Assembly (NCBI RefSeq): GCF_036178845.1
Contig: NZ_CP108070.1
Location: forward strand, 8,122,001 to 8,186,000
Reading direction: 5' to 3'
Source: Streptomyces sp. NBC_00271
GTDB lineage: Bacteria > Actinomycetota > Actinomycetes > Streptomycetales > Streptomycetaceae
DNA: 64,000 bases
Under the pieces are notes generated by a model. That model was given only the letters and a program-made list of their open reading frames with translations. It had not been told where the DNA came from and ran no database searches. Below are positions 9,480 to 18,691 of the stretch, in pieces (the first letter of the stretch is position 1; each line of letters opens with the position of its first letter). The position numbers and the translations under genes were made by a program.

Positions 9480-9551
9480 TAAAAGGCCTCGCGGAAGGCA
9501 TATCCCACAGAGAAATTTCGGTGGGTAATTCAGCTGTAGGGAGTTGAAATC

Positions 9552-10970
9552 ATGGCCCCAAGCGCCATGACCCGTTGGACCACGTCTCTTTCCGAAGCCC
9601 AGCCGGTTCCGTACTGGCTGGACGACCCCGGCAAGCCCCACCCCGAGCCCGCCCTCACCGGCGCCGAGACCTGCGACCTGCTCGTCGTCGGCGGTGGCTA
9701 CAGCGGACTGTGGACCGCGCTGATCGCCAAGGAGCGCGATCCGCAGCGTGAGGTGGTGCTCCTGGAGGGCCGCGAGGTGGGCTGGGCCGCCTCGGGCCGC
9801 AACGGCGGCTTCTGCGCCGCGTCCCTGACCCACGGCCTGGCCAACGGACTCACCCGCTGGCCGGACGAGATCGGGAAGCTGGAGGAGCTGGGCGCCCGCA
9901 ACCTCGACGAGATCGAGGCGGCCGTCGCCCGCTACTCCCTCGACTGCGACTTCGAGCGCTCCGGCGAGATCGACGTCGCCACCGAGCCGCACCAGGCGGC
10001 CGAACTCCGCGAGTGGCACGAGGAACTGCGGGAGCGGGGCCTGGCGGACGGCATCGAGTTCCTGGACGCCGACGCGGTCCGCGAAGAGGTCGACTCGCCG
10101 ACCTTCCTCGCGGGCCTGCACGACCGGCGCGGCGTCGCCATGCTCCACCCCGCCAAGCTCGCCTGGGGACTCAAGCGGGCCTGCCTGCGGCTCGGGGTGC
10201 GGGTGTACGAACACACGCCCGCGCTCGCCCTGAAGGCGTACGGCGCCGGCATGGCCGTACGCACTCCGTACGGTTCCGTCCGCGCCCGCAAGGTGGCGCT
10301 CGCCACCAACATCTTCCCGAACCTGGTCAAGCGGGTGCGCGCGTACACCGTCCCGGTCTACGACTACGCGCTGATGACCGAACCCCTGACCGCCGATCAG
10401 CTGGCGTCCGTCGGCTGGAAGAACCGGCAGGGCCTCGGGGACTCGGCGAACCAGTTCCACTACTTCCGGCTCTCCGCCGACAACCGCGTCCTGTGGGGCG
10501 GTTACGACGCGATCTACCCGTACGGCGGCCGGGTGCGCGCCGAGTACGACGACCGCCCGGAGACGTACGCGAAGCTCGCCGGGCACTTCTTCACCTGCTT
10601 CCCGCAGCTGGAGGGCGTCCGCTTCACCCACGCCTGGGGCGGCGCGATCGACACCTGCTCGCGCTTCTCGGCCTTCTTCGGCACGGCGCACCACGGAAAG
10701 GTCGCGTACGCGGCCGGGTACACGGGCCTGGGTGTGGGCGCGACCCGGTTCGGCGCGGACGTGATGCTCGACCTGCTGGCGGGGGAGCGCACCGAGCGCA
10801 CGGAGCTGGAGATGGTCCGCAAGAAGCCCCTGCCGTTCCCGCCCGAGCCCTTCGCCTGGACCGGCATCGCGCTCACCAAATGGTCGCTGGCGCGGGCGGA
10901 CGCGCACGGCGGGCGGCGCAATCTCTGGCTGAAGACGATGGACAAGCTGGGGCTGGGCTTCGACAGCTGA
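9552..10970 (+). CDS. FAD-dependent amine oxidase (gamma-glutamylputrescine oxidase-like)
   Basis: A 472-residue DAO-superfamily flavoprotein. The dinucleotide-binding motif GGGYSG lies at residues 47-52 (CDLLVVGGGYSGLWTAL), followed by GREVGWAASGRNGGFC, typical of PuuB/OrdL-like oxidases, and a C-terminal flavin segment YAAGYTGLGVGATRFGADVMLDLL. Such enzymes oxidise the amine of putrescine or gamma-glutamylputrescine, giving an aldehyde and H2O2. No glutamylputrescine synthetase or hydrolase is in the window, so whether the substrate is glutamylated is unknown. AGGGAG lies nine bases before the ATG. It closes the polyamine operon. Confidence 0.85.
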   Translation: MAPSAMTRWTTSLSEAQPVPYWLDDPGKPHPEPALTGAETCDLLVVGGGYSGLWTALIAKERDPQREVVLLEGREVGWAASGRNGGFCAASLTHGLANGLTRWPDEIGKLEELGARNLDEIEAAVARYSLDCDFERSGEIDVATEPHQAAELREWHEELRERGLADGIEFLDADAVREEVDSPTFLAGLHDRRGVAMLHPAKLAWGLKRACLRLGVRVYEHTPALALKAYGAGMAVRTPYGSVRARKVALATNIFPNLVKRVRAYTVPVYDYALMTEPLTADQLASVGWKNRQGLGDSANQFHYFRLSADNRVLWGGYDAIYPYGGRVRAEYDDRPETYAKLAGHFFTCFPQLEGVRFTHAWGGAIDTCSRFSAFFGTAHHGKVAYAAGYTGLGVGATRFGADVMLDLLAGERTERTELEMVRKKPLPFPPEPFAWTGIALTKWSLARADAHGGRRNLWLKTMDKLGLGFDS

Positions 10971-11145
10971 GCCGCACCGGCGGGGCGTGCGCCGCCGTGG
11001 CTGATCCATCGGCGTACGCCCCGCTCATCCACTGTGATCCGGCTCACCACCGACAAGGGGCGGAACCCGCGTAATGCCCGGCCCGAACCCCCCTCCCCTC
11101 TGTGACGCGACCAGCGTCGACGCGAGGGGAAAAGGGGGGTCCGCC

Positions 11146-11598
11146 ATGACAGGGGACAAGACGGCGGTCGAGTGGCTGGCATCCGTGGCGCCGGATCCCG
11201 AGGCCTGCCGCGGGGAATGGGAGCGCAATCCGCTGGGGGTCGCACTGCTGCCTGCCGGCAGGCTCTGGGACGTACTGATCCTGCCGGGCGAGCTCGGCTA
11301 TCCCACGCTCGACGTGCTGACCCGCGTGATCGACCGACTCGGCCCGGTGCTCGTCGACTTCGGCGACGCCCGGATGGGTTTCTTCGTGCCGCCCGGCACC
11401 GCGGCGCGCTGGCTCGGCACGGGGGTGCGCACGGCGGGGCGCGGTACGTGGATCGTGGTGCCGTACCCGAGACGGACCGCGGGCGGGGTCCGCTGGCTGA
11501 TCCCGCCGGACGGCACCGGCACGCTCACCGATCCAGCGCTGCTGGAACTGGCCATGCACGAGGCGGTGGCGGGCATCGCCGGATACGAGGGTCGATAG
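11146..11598 (+). CDS. Conserved hypothetical protein (possibly primase/polymerase-like N-terminal fold)
   Basis: A 150-residue protein I recognise only as conserved among streptomycetes. It begins MTGDKTAVEWLASVAPDPEACRGEWE and contains DVLILPGELGYPTLDVLTRVID and VLVDFGDARMGFFVPPGTAARW. The length and the pattern of small strands recall proteins annotated with a bifunctional DNA primase/polymerase N-terminal domain, but I cannot show catalytic residues. No signal peptide or membrane segment. The ATG at 11146 follows AAAAGGGGGGTCC, a plausible ribosome binding site. Function unknown. Confidence 0.7.
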   Translation: MTGDKTAVEWLASVAPDPEACRGEWERNPLGVALLPAGRLWDVLILPGELGYPTLDVLTRVIDRLGPVLVDFGDARMGFFVPPGTAARWLGTGVRTAGRGTWIVVPYPRRTAGGVRWLIPPDGTGTLTDPALLELAMHEAVAGIAGYEGR

Positions 11599-11610
11599 TC
11601 GCCACGGGGA

Positions 11611-11649
11611 CGGACCCCGGTATCGGACCCCGGTATCGGACCCCGGTCA
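11611..11649. repeat. Three tandem 13-bp repeats upstream of the chitinase promoter
   Basis: The unit CGGACCCCGGTAT occurs at 11611-11623 and 11624-11636, and with a changed end (CGGACCCCGGTCA) at 11637-11649. The array stops about 12 bp before the -35 box of the chitinase gene, so it could be a binding array for an activator or simply slippage. Confidence 0.7.
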
Positions 11650-11661
11650 CGGCCAAAGGTC

Positions 11662-11690
11662 TTGACAACAGGATTGGTCTGGACCAAGTT
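11662..11690 (+). promoter_or_regulatory. Chitinase promoter with DasR-type operator (dre)
   Basis: TTGACA at 11662-11667 is a perfect -35 hexamer. ATTGGTCTGGACCAAG at 11673-11688 closely matches the known Streptomyces dre consensus A(C/T)TGGTCTAGACCA(C/G)T recognised by the GntR-family regulator DasR, which represses N-acetylglucosamine and chitin genes until glucosamine 6-phosphate accumulates. The operator fills the spacer and overlaps the expected -10 region, ideal for repression of the gene starting at 11736. Confidence 0.8.
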
Positions 11691-11735
11691 GGGCGCGCTC
11701 CACCCTCCTGAATCCCCCCATGCCCGGAGGCAGTT

Positions 11736-13544
11736 GTGGATCGCACCGAACGCACCAGACCGTCCACGGGTCGAAGGCTGCTCGCCGTGTGCACGGCCAC
11801 CGTTCTGGCCGTACCCGGCCTCGCCGCACTCTCGTCGGCCGCCCGTGCGGCCGACGCGGACCTGGTCAGGAACGGCGGATTCGAGGCGGGCCTCGACGGC
11901 TGGACCTGTACGGCCGGCGCCGTCGTCAACTCACCGGTACGCAGTGGTAGTTCGGCGTTGCGGGCGACCCCGGCCGGCAGTGACTACGCGCAGTGCTCCC
12001 AGACGGTGACCGTCAAACCCGACTCCCAATACACCCTCGCCGGATACGTCCGGGGCAGCTATGTCTACCTCGGCGCGAGCGGCACCGGCACCACCGACGT
12101 CTCCACCTGGACCCAGTCCGCCTCCGACTGGCAGCAGCTCACCACCACTTTCCGCACCGGCCCGTCCACCACCAAGGTCACCCTCTACACCCACGGCTGG
12201 TACGGCACCGGCGCGTACTACGCCGACGACGTCTCCCTGGTCGGCCCCGGCGCCGACCAGGGACAGCCCCCGGCCGCGCCCACCGGCCTGGCCGCCGGCA
12301 CGGTCACGTCCTCGACCGTCGCCCTGTCCTGGTCACCGGTCACCGGCGCGACGGGCTACGCCGTCTACCGCGACGGGGTGAAGGTCCAGACGGCCACCGG
12401 CATCTCGACCACCGTGAGCGGCCTCGCGCCCTCGACGGCGTACGCCTTCCAGGTCGCGGCGGTGAACGACGCGGGGGAGTCGGCGAAGTCGGCGACGGTC
12501 ACGGCGACGACGTCCACGGGCTCGGGAGGCTCCACCGGGCACGCCCTCGTCGGATACCTCCACGCGAGCTTCGCCAACGGCTCCGGCTACACCCGCATGT
12601 CCGACGTCCCCGACAGCTGGGACATCATCGACCTGGCCTTCGGTGAGCCGACCTCCACCACCTCCGGCGACATCCGTTTCACCCGCTGCCCCGTCACCGA
12701 GTGCCCGACGGTCGAGAGCGACGCCGACTTCAAGGCCGCGATCAAGGCCAAGCAGGCTGCGGGCAAGAAGGTGCTGATCTCGATCGGTGGCCAGAACGGC
12801 CAGGTGCAGCTGACGACGACGGGCGCCCGCGACACCTTCGTGTCCTCCGTCTCGAAGATCATCGACACCTACGGCCTGGACGGCCTGGACATCGACTTCG
12901 AGGGCCACTCGCTCTCGCTCGACGCCGCCGACACGAACTTCAAGAGCCCGACCACGCCGGTGATCGTGAACCTGATCTCGGCCCTGAAGACCCTGAAGGC
13001 CAAGTACGGCTCCACGTTCGTCCTGACGATGGCCCCGGAGACCTTCTTCGTCCAACTCGGCTACCAGTACTACGGCACGGGCAAGTGGGGCGGCCAGGAC
13101 CCGCGGGCCGGCGCCTATCTCCCCGTCATCTACGCCCTGCGCGACGACCTGACCCTGCTGCACGTCCAGGACTACAACTCCGGCTCGATCATGGGCCTCG
13201 ACAACCAGTACCACTCCATGGGCGGCGCGGACTTCCACATCGCGATGACCGACATGCTGCTGACCGGCTTCCCGGTCGCGGGCGACGCGAACAACGTCTT
13301 CCCGCCGCTGCGCCCCGACCAGGTGGCGATCGGCATGCCGGCGTCGACGAACGCGGGCAACGGCTACGTGGCGCCGTCCGAGGTCACCAAGACCCTGGAC
13401 TGCCTGACCAGGAAGACCAACTGCGGCTCGTACACGACCCACGGCACCTGGCCGGGGCTGCGCGGCCTGATGACGTGGTCGATCAACTGGGACCGCTACG
13501 GGAGTTGGGAGTTCCAGCGGACCTTCGACGGCTATTTCGGCTGA
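11736..13544 (+). CDS. Secreted GH18 chitinase with CBM and fibronectin type III domains
   Basis: A 602-residue endochitinase. Domains in order: Sec signal peptide (about residues 1-38, ending SSAARA), a carbohydrate-binding beta-sandwich (~40-175, NGGFEAGLDGW ... YYADDVSLVG), an FnIII domain (~185-260), and a GH18 barrel from HALVGYLHASF onward. The catalytic motif DGLDIDFEG contains acid/base Glu389, and VLISIGGQNG is the conserved beta3 motif. The start is a GTG with CGGAGG five bases upstream. Position next to the polyamine cluster and gabT fits the chitinase I remember as chiB in S. coelicolor, but I leave the symbol blank. Expression is probably under DasR through the upstream operator. 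The 3' end overlaps the convergent PAP2 gene by 13 bp. Confidence 0.92.
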   Translation: MDRTERTRPSTGRRLLAVCTATVLAVPGLAALSSAARAADADLVRNGGFEAGLDGWTCTAGAVVNSPVRSGSSALRATPAGSDYAQCSQTVTVKPDSQYTLAGYVRGSYVYLGASGTGTTDVSTWTQSASDWQQLTTTFRTGPSTTKVTLYTHGWYGTGAYYADDVSLVGPGADQGQPPAAPTGLAAGTVTSSTVALSWSPVTGATGYAVYRDGVKVQTATGISTTVSGLAPSTAYAFQVAAVNDAGESAKSATVTATTSTGSGGSTGHALVGYLHASFANGSGYTRMSDVPDSWDIIDLAFGEPTSTTSGDIRFTRCPVTECPTVESDADFKAAIKAKQAAGKKVLISIGGQNGQVQLTTTGARDTFVSSVSKIIDTYGLDGLDIDFEGHSLSLDAADTNFKSPTTPVIVNLISALKTLKAKYGSTFVLTMAPETFFVQLGYQYYGTGKWGGQDPRAGAYLPVIYALRDDLTLLHVQDYNSGSIMGLDNQYHSMGGADFHIAMTDMLLTGFPVAGDANNVFPPLRPDQVAIGMPASTNAGNGYVAPSEVTKTLDCLTRKTNCGSYTTHGTWPGLRGLMTWSINWDRYGSWEFQRTFDGYFG

Positions 13545-14389
13545 CGGCTGTTCCGGCCGAGGAGGAGCCGGAGCGAGAGCAGCAGCACCGCGCCGAGGCA
13601 CCAACTGGCCGCCACGTCCAGCGGCCAGTGGTAGCCCCGCCGGATCAGGCCGAAGGCGACACCCAGGTTGAGGGTGAGACAGCCGACGAGCAGGGCGCGG
13701 CGGGCCCCGGTGGCCCGCAGCCACGGAATCAGCACCAGGGCCGCACCGCCGTACGCGATGACGGCGGTGGCGGTGTGGCCCGAGGGATAGAAGCCCGTAC
13801 CCGGGCCCATCACCGGTGGGGCCGGCCGGGCTACCAGGTCTTTCAAAGGCACGATCAATGCCGGTACGACCGCCATCAAGGTCGCCGTCGCGAGGGGCGG
13901 AAGCCACCAGCGCGCCCGCCCGGCCGCGCGGGCCCGCCACGCCACGTACCCGAGCACGACGGCCAGGACCGGCACCGCGACGGCGACATCGCCCAGGTCG
14001 GCCAGCAGTTCGGAGACGCGGTCGGGGTGGACGAGACGGGCACTGAGGCGTTCGTCCGCGCGGGCGAGGGGGCCGTGGGCCGCGACCTGCCAGGTGATCA
14101 GCGCGAGGAGGAGGGCCGGAAGGCCGAGGAAGCCGAGAGGTCCGAAGAGGCCGCGACGTCCCAGGAGGAAGGTCGGCCGCCCCGGAACAGGGGGGGTAGT
14201 TCCGAGGCGGCCGTCCAGATCGGGTCGTCGCGCGCCCCGGGGGGTTTGGGGCGAGCGACTGTCCGATCGGTGAGGAGATCCGGAGCCGGAAGCTCCGGGT
14301 GTGTGCGCGAGGGCACGACCAGGGCGAAGCTGGGGAGGCCTCGACCCGGTGTCACCCACAGTCCCCTGTGGGCGGGGTGTATCTCTCAT
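13532..14389 (-). CDS. PAP2-family membrane phosphatase
   Basis: A 285-residue integral membrane protein of the type 2 phosphatidic acid phosphatase family. The three signature blocks are present: KDLVARPAP, PSGHTATAV and RRGYHWPLDVAA. About five hydrophobic segments follow a ~75-residue N-terminus rich in Arg, Pro and Gly. Such enzymes dephosphorylate lipid phosphates such as phosphatidate or isoprenyl pyrophosphates at the outer face of the membrane. The ATG at 14389 has only a weak ribosome binding site, so the true start may lie further in; the conserved part begins near residue 75. Confidence 0.83.
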   Translation of the reverse strand: MRDTPRPQGTVGDTGSRPPQLRPGRALAHTPGASGSGSPHRSDSRSPQTPRGARRPDLDGRLGTTPPVPGRPTFLLGRRGLFGPLGFLGLPALLLALITWQVAAHGPLARADERLSARLVHPDRVSELLADLGDVAVAVPVLAVVLGYVAWRARAAGRARWWLPPLATATLMAVVPALIVPLKDLVARPAPPVMGPGTGFYPSGHTATAVIAYGGAALVLIPWLRATGARRALLVGCLTLNLGVAFGLIRRGYHWPLDVAASWCLGAVLLLSLRLLLGRNSRQPK

Positions 14390-14559
14390 CTGGGTAGAAC
14401 CTACGGCAGGGGATCCGGCTCCGACAGACGGAATCGCGTCCCGTCATGCACCTCGCACACGTTCTTCACACGCTCTGACCCCGGTCGCCGCAGCCCCGGA
14501 ACCAAGCGGAATCCGCTCGGGGCGGCCGTCCTGGGTCCGGGGCTGGGGCGGGTGGGGCG

Positions 14560-15894
14560 TCAGATACGGGCGAAGGCCTGCTCGATGATGTCGAGGCCCT
14601 CGTTCAGCAGGTCCTCGCCGATGACCAGCGGCGGCAGGAAGCGGAGGACGTTGCCGTAAGTGCCACAGGTCAGGACCAGCAGGCCCTCCTGGTGGCAGGC
14701 CTTGGCCAGCGCGGCGGTCGCCTCGGGGTTCGGCTCCTTGGTGGCGCGGTCCTTGACCAGCTCGATGGCGATCATGGCGCCACGGCCACGGACGTCGCCG
14801 ATGACGTCGAACTTCTCGGCCATCGCGCCGAGGCGCGTCTTCATGATCGCCTCGATGTTCTTGGCCTTGGCGTTGAGGTCGAGCTCCTTCATCGTCTCGA
14901 TCGCGCCGAGCGCGCCCGCGCAGGCCACCGGGTTGCCGCCGTAGGTGCCGCCCAGGCCGCCCGCGTGCGCGGCGTCCATGATCTCGGCGCGGCCGGTCAC
15001 GGCGGCGAGCGGCAGACCGCCCGCGATGCCCTTGGCGGTGGTGATCAGGTCCGGGACGATGCCCTCGTCCTCGCACGCGAACCACTGGCCGGTGCGGCAG
15101 AAGCCCGACTGGATCTCGTCCGCGACGAAGACGATGCCGTTGTCCTTGGCGAACTTGCTGATGGCGGGCAGGAAGCCCTTCGCGGGCTCGATGAAGCCGC
15201 CCTCGCCGAGCACCGGCTCGATGATGATCGCGGCGACGTTGTCGGCGCCGATCTGCTTGTTGATCATGTCGATCGCCTGGGCGGAAGCCTCGACGCCGGC
15301 GTTCTCCGGGCCGGTCAGCCAGCGGTAGCCGTACGCCACCGGCACTCGGTAGACCTCGGGCGCGAACGGGCCGAAGCCGTGCTTGTACGGCATGTTCTTG
15401 GCGGTCAGCGCCATCGTGAGGTTCGTACGGCCGTGGTAGCCGTGGTCGAAGACGACGACGGCCTGGCGCTTGGTGTACGCACGGGCGATCTTGACGGCGT
15501 TCTCGACGGCCTCGGCGCCCGAGTTGAACAGGGCCGACTTCTTGGCGTGGTCACCCGGGGTCAGCTCGGCCAGCGCCTCGGCGACGGCGACGTAGCCCTC
15601 GTACGGCGTGACCATGAAACAGGTGTGGGTGAAGTCCTGGAGCTGCGCGGAGGCGCGGCGTACGACGGCCTCGGCGCTCGCGCCGACGGAGGTCACGGCG
15701 ATGCCGGAGCCGAAGTCGATCAGACGGTTGCCGTCGACGTCCTCGATGATGCCGCCGCCGGCGCGCGTGGTGAAGACAGGGAGCACCGAACCCACACCGG
15801 CCGCGACCGCGGCGATGCGTCGGGCCTGCAGTTCCTGCGACTTCGGGCCGGGGATGGCGGTGACGACGCGGCGCTCCTGCGGAAGTGCGGTCAT
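14560..15894 (-). CDS. gabT: 4-aminobutyrate aminotransferase
   Basis: A 444-residue class III PLP aminotransferase. The PLP lysine is in ITTAKGIAGGLPLAAVTGRAE, the PLP-phosphate contact SGAEAVENAVKIAR and the cofactor Asp in VADEIQSGFCRTG are all present. It transfers the amino group of GABA to 2-oxoglutarate, giving succinate semialdehyde and glutamate. This is the next step after the GABA made by the polyamine genes, and the aldehyde dehydrogenase at 21099 could finish the route to succinate. AGGGAG lies about seven bases before the ATG. It is transcribed away from the ATPase gene at 16238. Confidence 0.92.
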   Translation of the reverse strand: MTALPQERRVVTAIPGPKSQELQARRIAAVAAGVGSVLPVFTTRAGGGIIEDVDGNRLIDFGSGIAVTSVGASAEAVVRRASAQLQDFTHTCFMVTPYEGYVAVAEALAELTPGDHAKKSALFNSGAEAVENAVKIARAYTKRQAVVVFDHGYHGRTNLTMALTAKNMPYKHGFGPFAPEVYRVPVAYGYRWLTGPENAGVEASAQAIDMINKQIGADNVAAIIIEPVLGEGGFIEPAKGFLPAISKFAKDNGIVFVADEIQSGFCRTGQWFACEDEGIVPDLITTAKGIAGGLPLAAVTGRAEIMDAAHAGGLGGTYGGNPVACAGALGAIETMKELDLNAKAKNIEAIMKTRLGAMAEKFDVIGDVRGRGAMIAIELVKDRATKEPNPEATAALAKACHQEGLLVLTCGTYGNVLRFLPPLVIGEDLLNEGLDIIEQAFARI

Positions 15895-16237
15895 GAGGGG
15901 CTCCCTGATGATCTTGCGAACCGGACGGTCCCCGCGGCGGACGGGGTGTGCCGGGCGGGGTGTTTTCGGACTCTTGACTTCTTTCTTCGCAGGCTAGGGC
16001 CGGGAACGGAGGGTCGGCATGCTCCATGTGGGCGTTGTCGGAGGAATCCGTTGTCCGCGGTGGACATAGAGGGGCGAGGGACCGATGGTCCCGGTCCCGC
16101 TCCGGTTCGTCGCCGGTCCGCCGCCGCTCCGCCCGGGCAAGGCGTGGACCCGGCCGCGTAAACGGTGAACTCCCCCCGCAGGGGCACTAGATTGACTCGC
16201 GGACGAAGCACGGAGCGGCTGGTCAGGGGGCAGGGCG
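15895..16237. other. Divergent intergenic region between gabT and the ATPase gene
   Basis: This 343-bp gap contains no credible gene. It must carry the gabT promoter on the minus strand and the ATPase promoter on the plus strand. A TAGATT at 16188-16193 could be a -10 hexamer for the plus-strand gene. I found no strong inverted repeat that I could assign to a regulator. Confidence 0.5.
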
Positions 16238-18691
16238 ATGGACAGCGACGGGACGCAGGACGCGCGGGCTGGGCATACCGGTGCCGTGCCGGGACCCGCC
16301 GTGCCGCCGCCACCCGGTAGGGCAGCCGCGTCTCCGCCACCCGGGGTACCCCCGGTGCCGAGGGGGACACCGCCGCGACCCGCGGGTCTGCCGTCCGTGC
16401 CGGAGCAGTCCCCGGCCCCCCGGCCCACCGTCGCCGACTGGCTCGACAAGCCGCGTCCTGCCGCCGGACCCGGGATCTGGCGGTACGGATACCGGGTGCG
16501 GCGCCCGTCGAAGGGGCGGGAGCGGCTCTCGCCGGTCACGATCGTCGGGCTCGCCGTCCCGCTCGTGGTGGCACTCGTCGTCTGGTCGCTGTGGCGCCAC
16601 GGCAGCGTCCCCTACATGTGGGTCGTGCTGAAGGTGTTCACACCGGACGACTGGTGGTGGAGCGGCACCACCTCGCCCAAGGCGTGGCAGGGAGTGGAGG
16701 CCATCGAGGTCTACAACGGGGTCTTCTTCGGCGTGCTGGTGTACACCATGGGCCGGCTGGGGAGCTGGCCCGAGGTCGTCCGCCACTACGTCACCGCCCG
16801 GCCCCAGCCCCTGCGCGCCGCCCTCGCCGCGCTGGGCGCACTGATCGCCCTGACGTTCGTCTTCCCGAACGCCTTCCCCGGGGTCGGCTGGGACGCCCTG
16901 CCGGTCGTCGCCCCGTTGTTCTCCCTCGTCGCCCTGGTCTCCGGCGGCTACGACCTGTTCCAGTCGCAGCTGATCACCGACGGGCTCTACACGCTGATCA
17001 CCCTGCTCGTCCTGTGGCCGTTCGCCCGGATCGGCGCATGGCGCGGATACGCCAGGGAGTGGCTCGCCGCCCGAGCCGCGCACAACGAGGCACAGGAGGC
17101 GGGCACCGCCAAGTTCGCGCCGGACCTGCCCGCCGCCCAGTGGCCCGAACTCCGTGACGCCGGACAGCACGAGGCGGCGGACCTGCTCACCGCCGAAGTG
17201 CTCGGCGGCCGGATGAACGACGTGGACTGCGCCCGGGTGCGGCGCGCGTGGACCACGGCGAAGTGGGACGCCACGCGCCTGGCCGCCTTCGTCGACACCG
17301 TGCTGCGACGGGGCGGGGCGGCCTGGACGCACCCCTCCGGGGCCCGGGACCTGCCCGCGCGCACCGCGGCGCACGACGTGCTCGTGGGACAGGTGCGCAT
17401 CGGACGGTGGACGACCGGGGACCGTACCCCGGAGGCCTACGACGGCGGAGGCGCGGCCCTCGACCCGGAGGCCCTGGGCACCTCCCTGCTCGCCGTCGGG
17501 CCCTCCGGCTCCGGGAAGACCCGGCACCTGGTCGCACCCGTCGTCGAGTCGCTCGCCCTGCAGGCGCTCACCGGGCGGTGCGCCGTCGTCGCGGTCGCCG
17601 CCGCCGGGACGCCGCTCGGCCCGGACTCGGCCTTCGACGTCGTGGTGAAGATCGGCGACCCCGCCTCCGTCCACGACCTCGATCTGTACGCGGACTCCGA
17701 CGACCCCGACGAAGCGGCCTCCTTCCTCGCCGAAGGGCTGGCCGGGGACCTCGACGCGGTGGCCGGCCAGCGGGCCACCACCGCGCTCGCCCAACTCCTC
17801 GGCCCCTACCGGGCGGTGCACGGCACGTTCCCGCCCATGCGCGTCCTGCGGGAACTCCTGGAAGGCGTGCCGGAGGCCCTGACCGCCCTGCACGAAGCCC
17901 TCTTCGGGCCGCAGCACGCGGGGATGCGCCGCGAACTGGAAGCCCGTATGCGGCAGGTCGGCAGCCCGGCCGACGCGGGCCCGGCGCTCGCCGACCGGCT
18001 GGCGCTCCTGGACCGTCCTGCCTTCGCCGACTTCTTCGGCGCGGGCGGCACCACCCGCGCCTTCTCGCTGCGTGCCGTGGCCCACCACCCGCTGCGGGTG
18101 CGGATCGACCTGCCCGAGCACGGTCACGAGGAGGCCGCCCGGCTGCTCGCCCGGCTCGTACTGGCCCAGTTCACCGCCGTCGTACGCGGCGGCGAGCGCC
18201 CGCACTTCGTCTGCCTGGTCCTCGACGACGCCACCGGAACGCTGACCCCCGATTCCGTACGCCGCATCCAGCGCCTGCGCTCCCAGAACGCGGGCGTGGT
18301 GCTCGCCCTGCGCACGATCGGCGACATCCCCGAGGCGCTGCACGGGCCGCTGTACGGGGCCGTGGGCTGCCGCATGGCGTTCTCCGGCGTCACGACCTGG
18401 GACGGCAGCCGCTTCGCCCACGCCTGGGGCACCGAGTGGGTCGAGACCCGTGACGTGGCCAAGCACACCGTCTTCGCGGACCAGCCGATGACCCGGGCCA
18501 TTCACGCCCTGCGCAAGCTGGTCACCGGAAAGGCCGTCACCACGGACGCGGTGACCATAAGGAAGGTCGAGCGGGAGCGGTGGTCGGCGTCCGAGCTGGC
18601 GCACGAGGTGCCGCCCGGGCACGCGGTGCTGTCGCTCACCACGGTGGGGGGAGAGCACGCGCCGCCGTTGCTGGTGGATCTACGGAGCTAG
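16238..18691 (+). CDS. Membrane-anchored P-loop ATPase, VirD4/TraD-like architecture
   Basis: An 817-residue protein. Residues 1-70 are Pro-rich and probably disordered; ~90-280 hold four to five hydrophobic segments; the rest is a cytoplasmic ATPase domain with Walker A GPSGSGKTR (~residues 425-435), a Walker B-like strand FVCLVLDDATGTL and RIQRLRSQNAGVVLALRTIG. This order (N-terminal membrane anchor, then a RecA-type ATPase with an Asn/Gln-rich helix) is that of type IV coupling proteins and FtsK/HerA-like pumps. No relaxase, pilus or conjugation gene lies nearby, so a transfer role is not supported. It is conserved in streptomycetes as an ATP/GTP-binding protein. The TAG stop lies within the CTAG duplicated by the MITE. 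Confidence 0.75.
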   Translation: MDSDGTQDARAGHTGAVPGPAVPPPPGRAAASPPPGVPPVPRGTPPRPAGLPSVPEQSPAPRPTVADWLDKPRPAAGPGIWRYGYRVRRPSKGRERLSPVTIVGLAVPLVVALVVWSLWRHGSVPYMWVVLKVFTPDDWWWSGTTSPKAWQGVEAIEVYNGVFFGVLVYTMGRLGSWPEVVRHYVTARPQPLRAALAALGALIALTFVFPNAFPGVGWDALPVVAPLFSLVALVSGGYDLFQSQLITDGLYTLITLLVLWPFARIGAWRGYAREWLAARAAHNEAQEAGTAKFAPDLPAAQWPELRDAGQHEAADLLTAEVLGGRMNDVDCARVRRAWTTAKWDATRLAAFVDTVLRRGGAAWTHPSGARDLPARTAAHDVLVGQVRIGRWTTGDRTPEAYDGGGAALDPEALGTSLLAVGPSGSGKTRHLVAPVVESLALQALTGRCAVVAVAAAGTPLGPDSAFDVVVKIGDPASVHDLDLYADSDDPDEAASFLAEGLAGDLDAVAGQRATTALAQLLGPYRAVHGTFPPMRVLRELLEGVPEALTALHEALFGPQHAGMRRELEARMRQVGSPADAGPALADRLALLDRPAFADFFGAGGTTRAFSLRAVAHHPLRVRIDLPEHGHEEAARLLARLVLAQFTAVVRGGERPHFVCLVLDDATGTLTPDSVRRIQRLRSQNAGVVLALRTIGDIPEALHGPLYGAVGCRMAFSGVTTWDGSRFAHAWGTEWVETRDVAKHTVFADQPMTRAIHALRKLVTGKAVTTDAVTIRKVERERWSASELAHEVPPGHAVLSLTTVGGEHAPPLLVDLRS

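Noticed and set aside
7611..11009. 1132-codon antisense frame across the polyamine genes
   Set aside because: It overlaps four confidently assigned genes in full and has no recognisable domain.
13532..13544. Overlap of convergent chitinase and PAP2 genes as a sign of a frameshift
   Set aside because: Both C-termini are natural (GRNSRQPK and FDGYFG), so this is simply a 13-bp convergent overlap.
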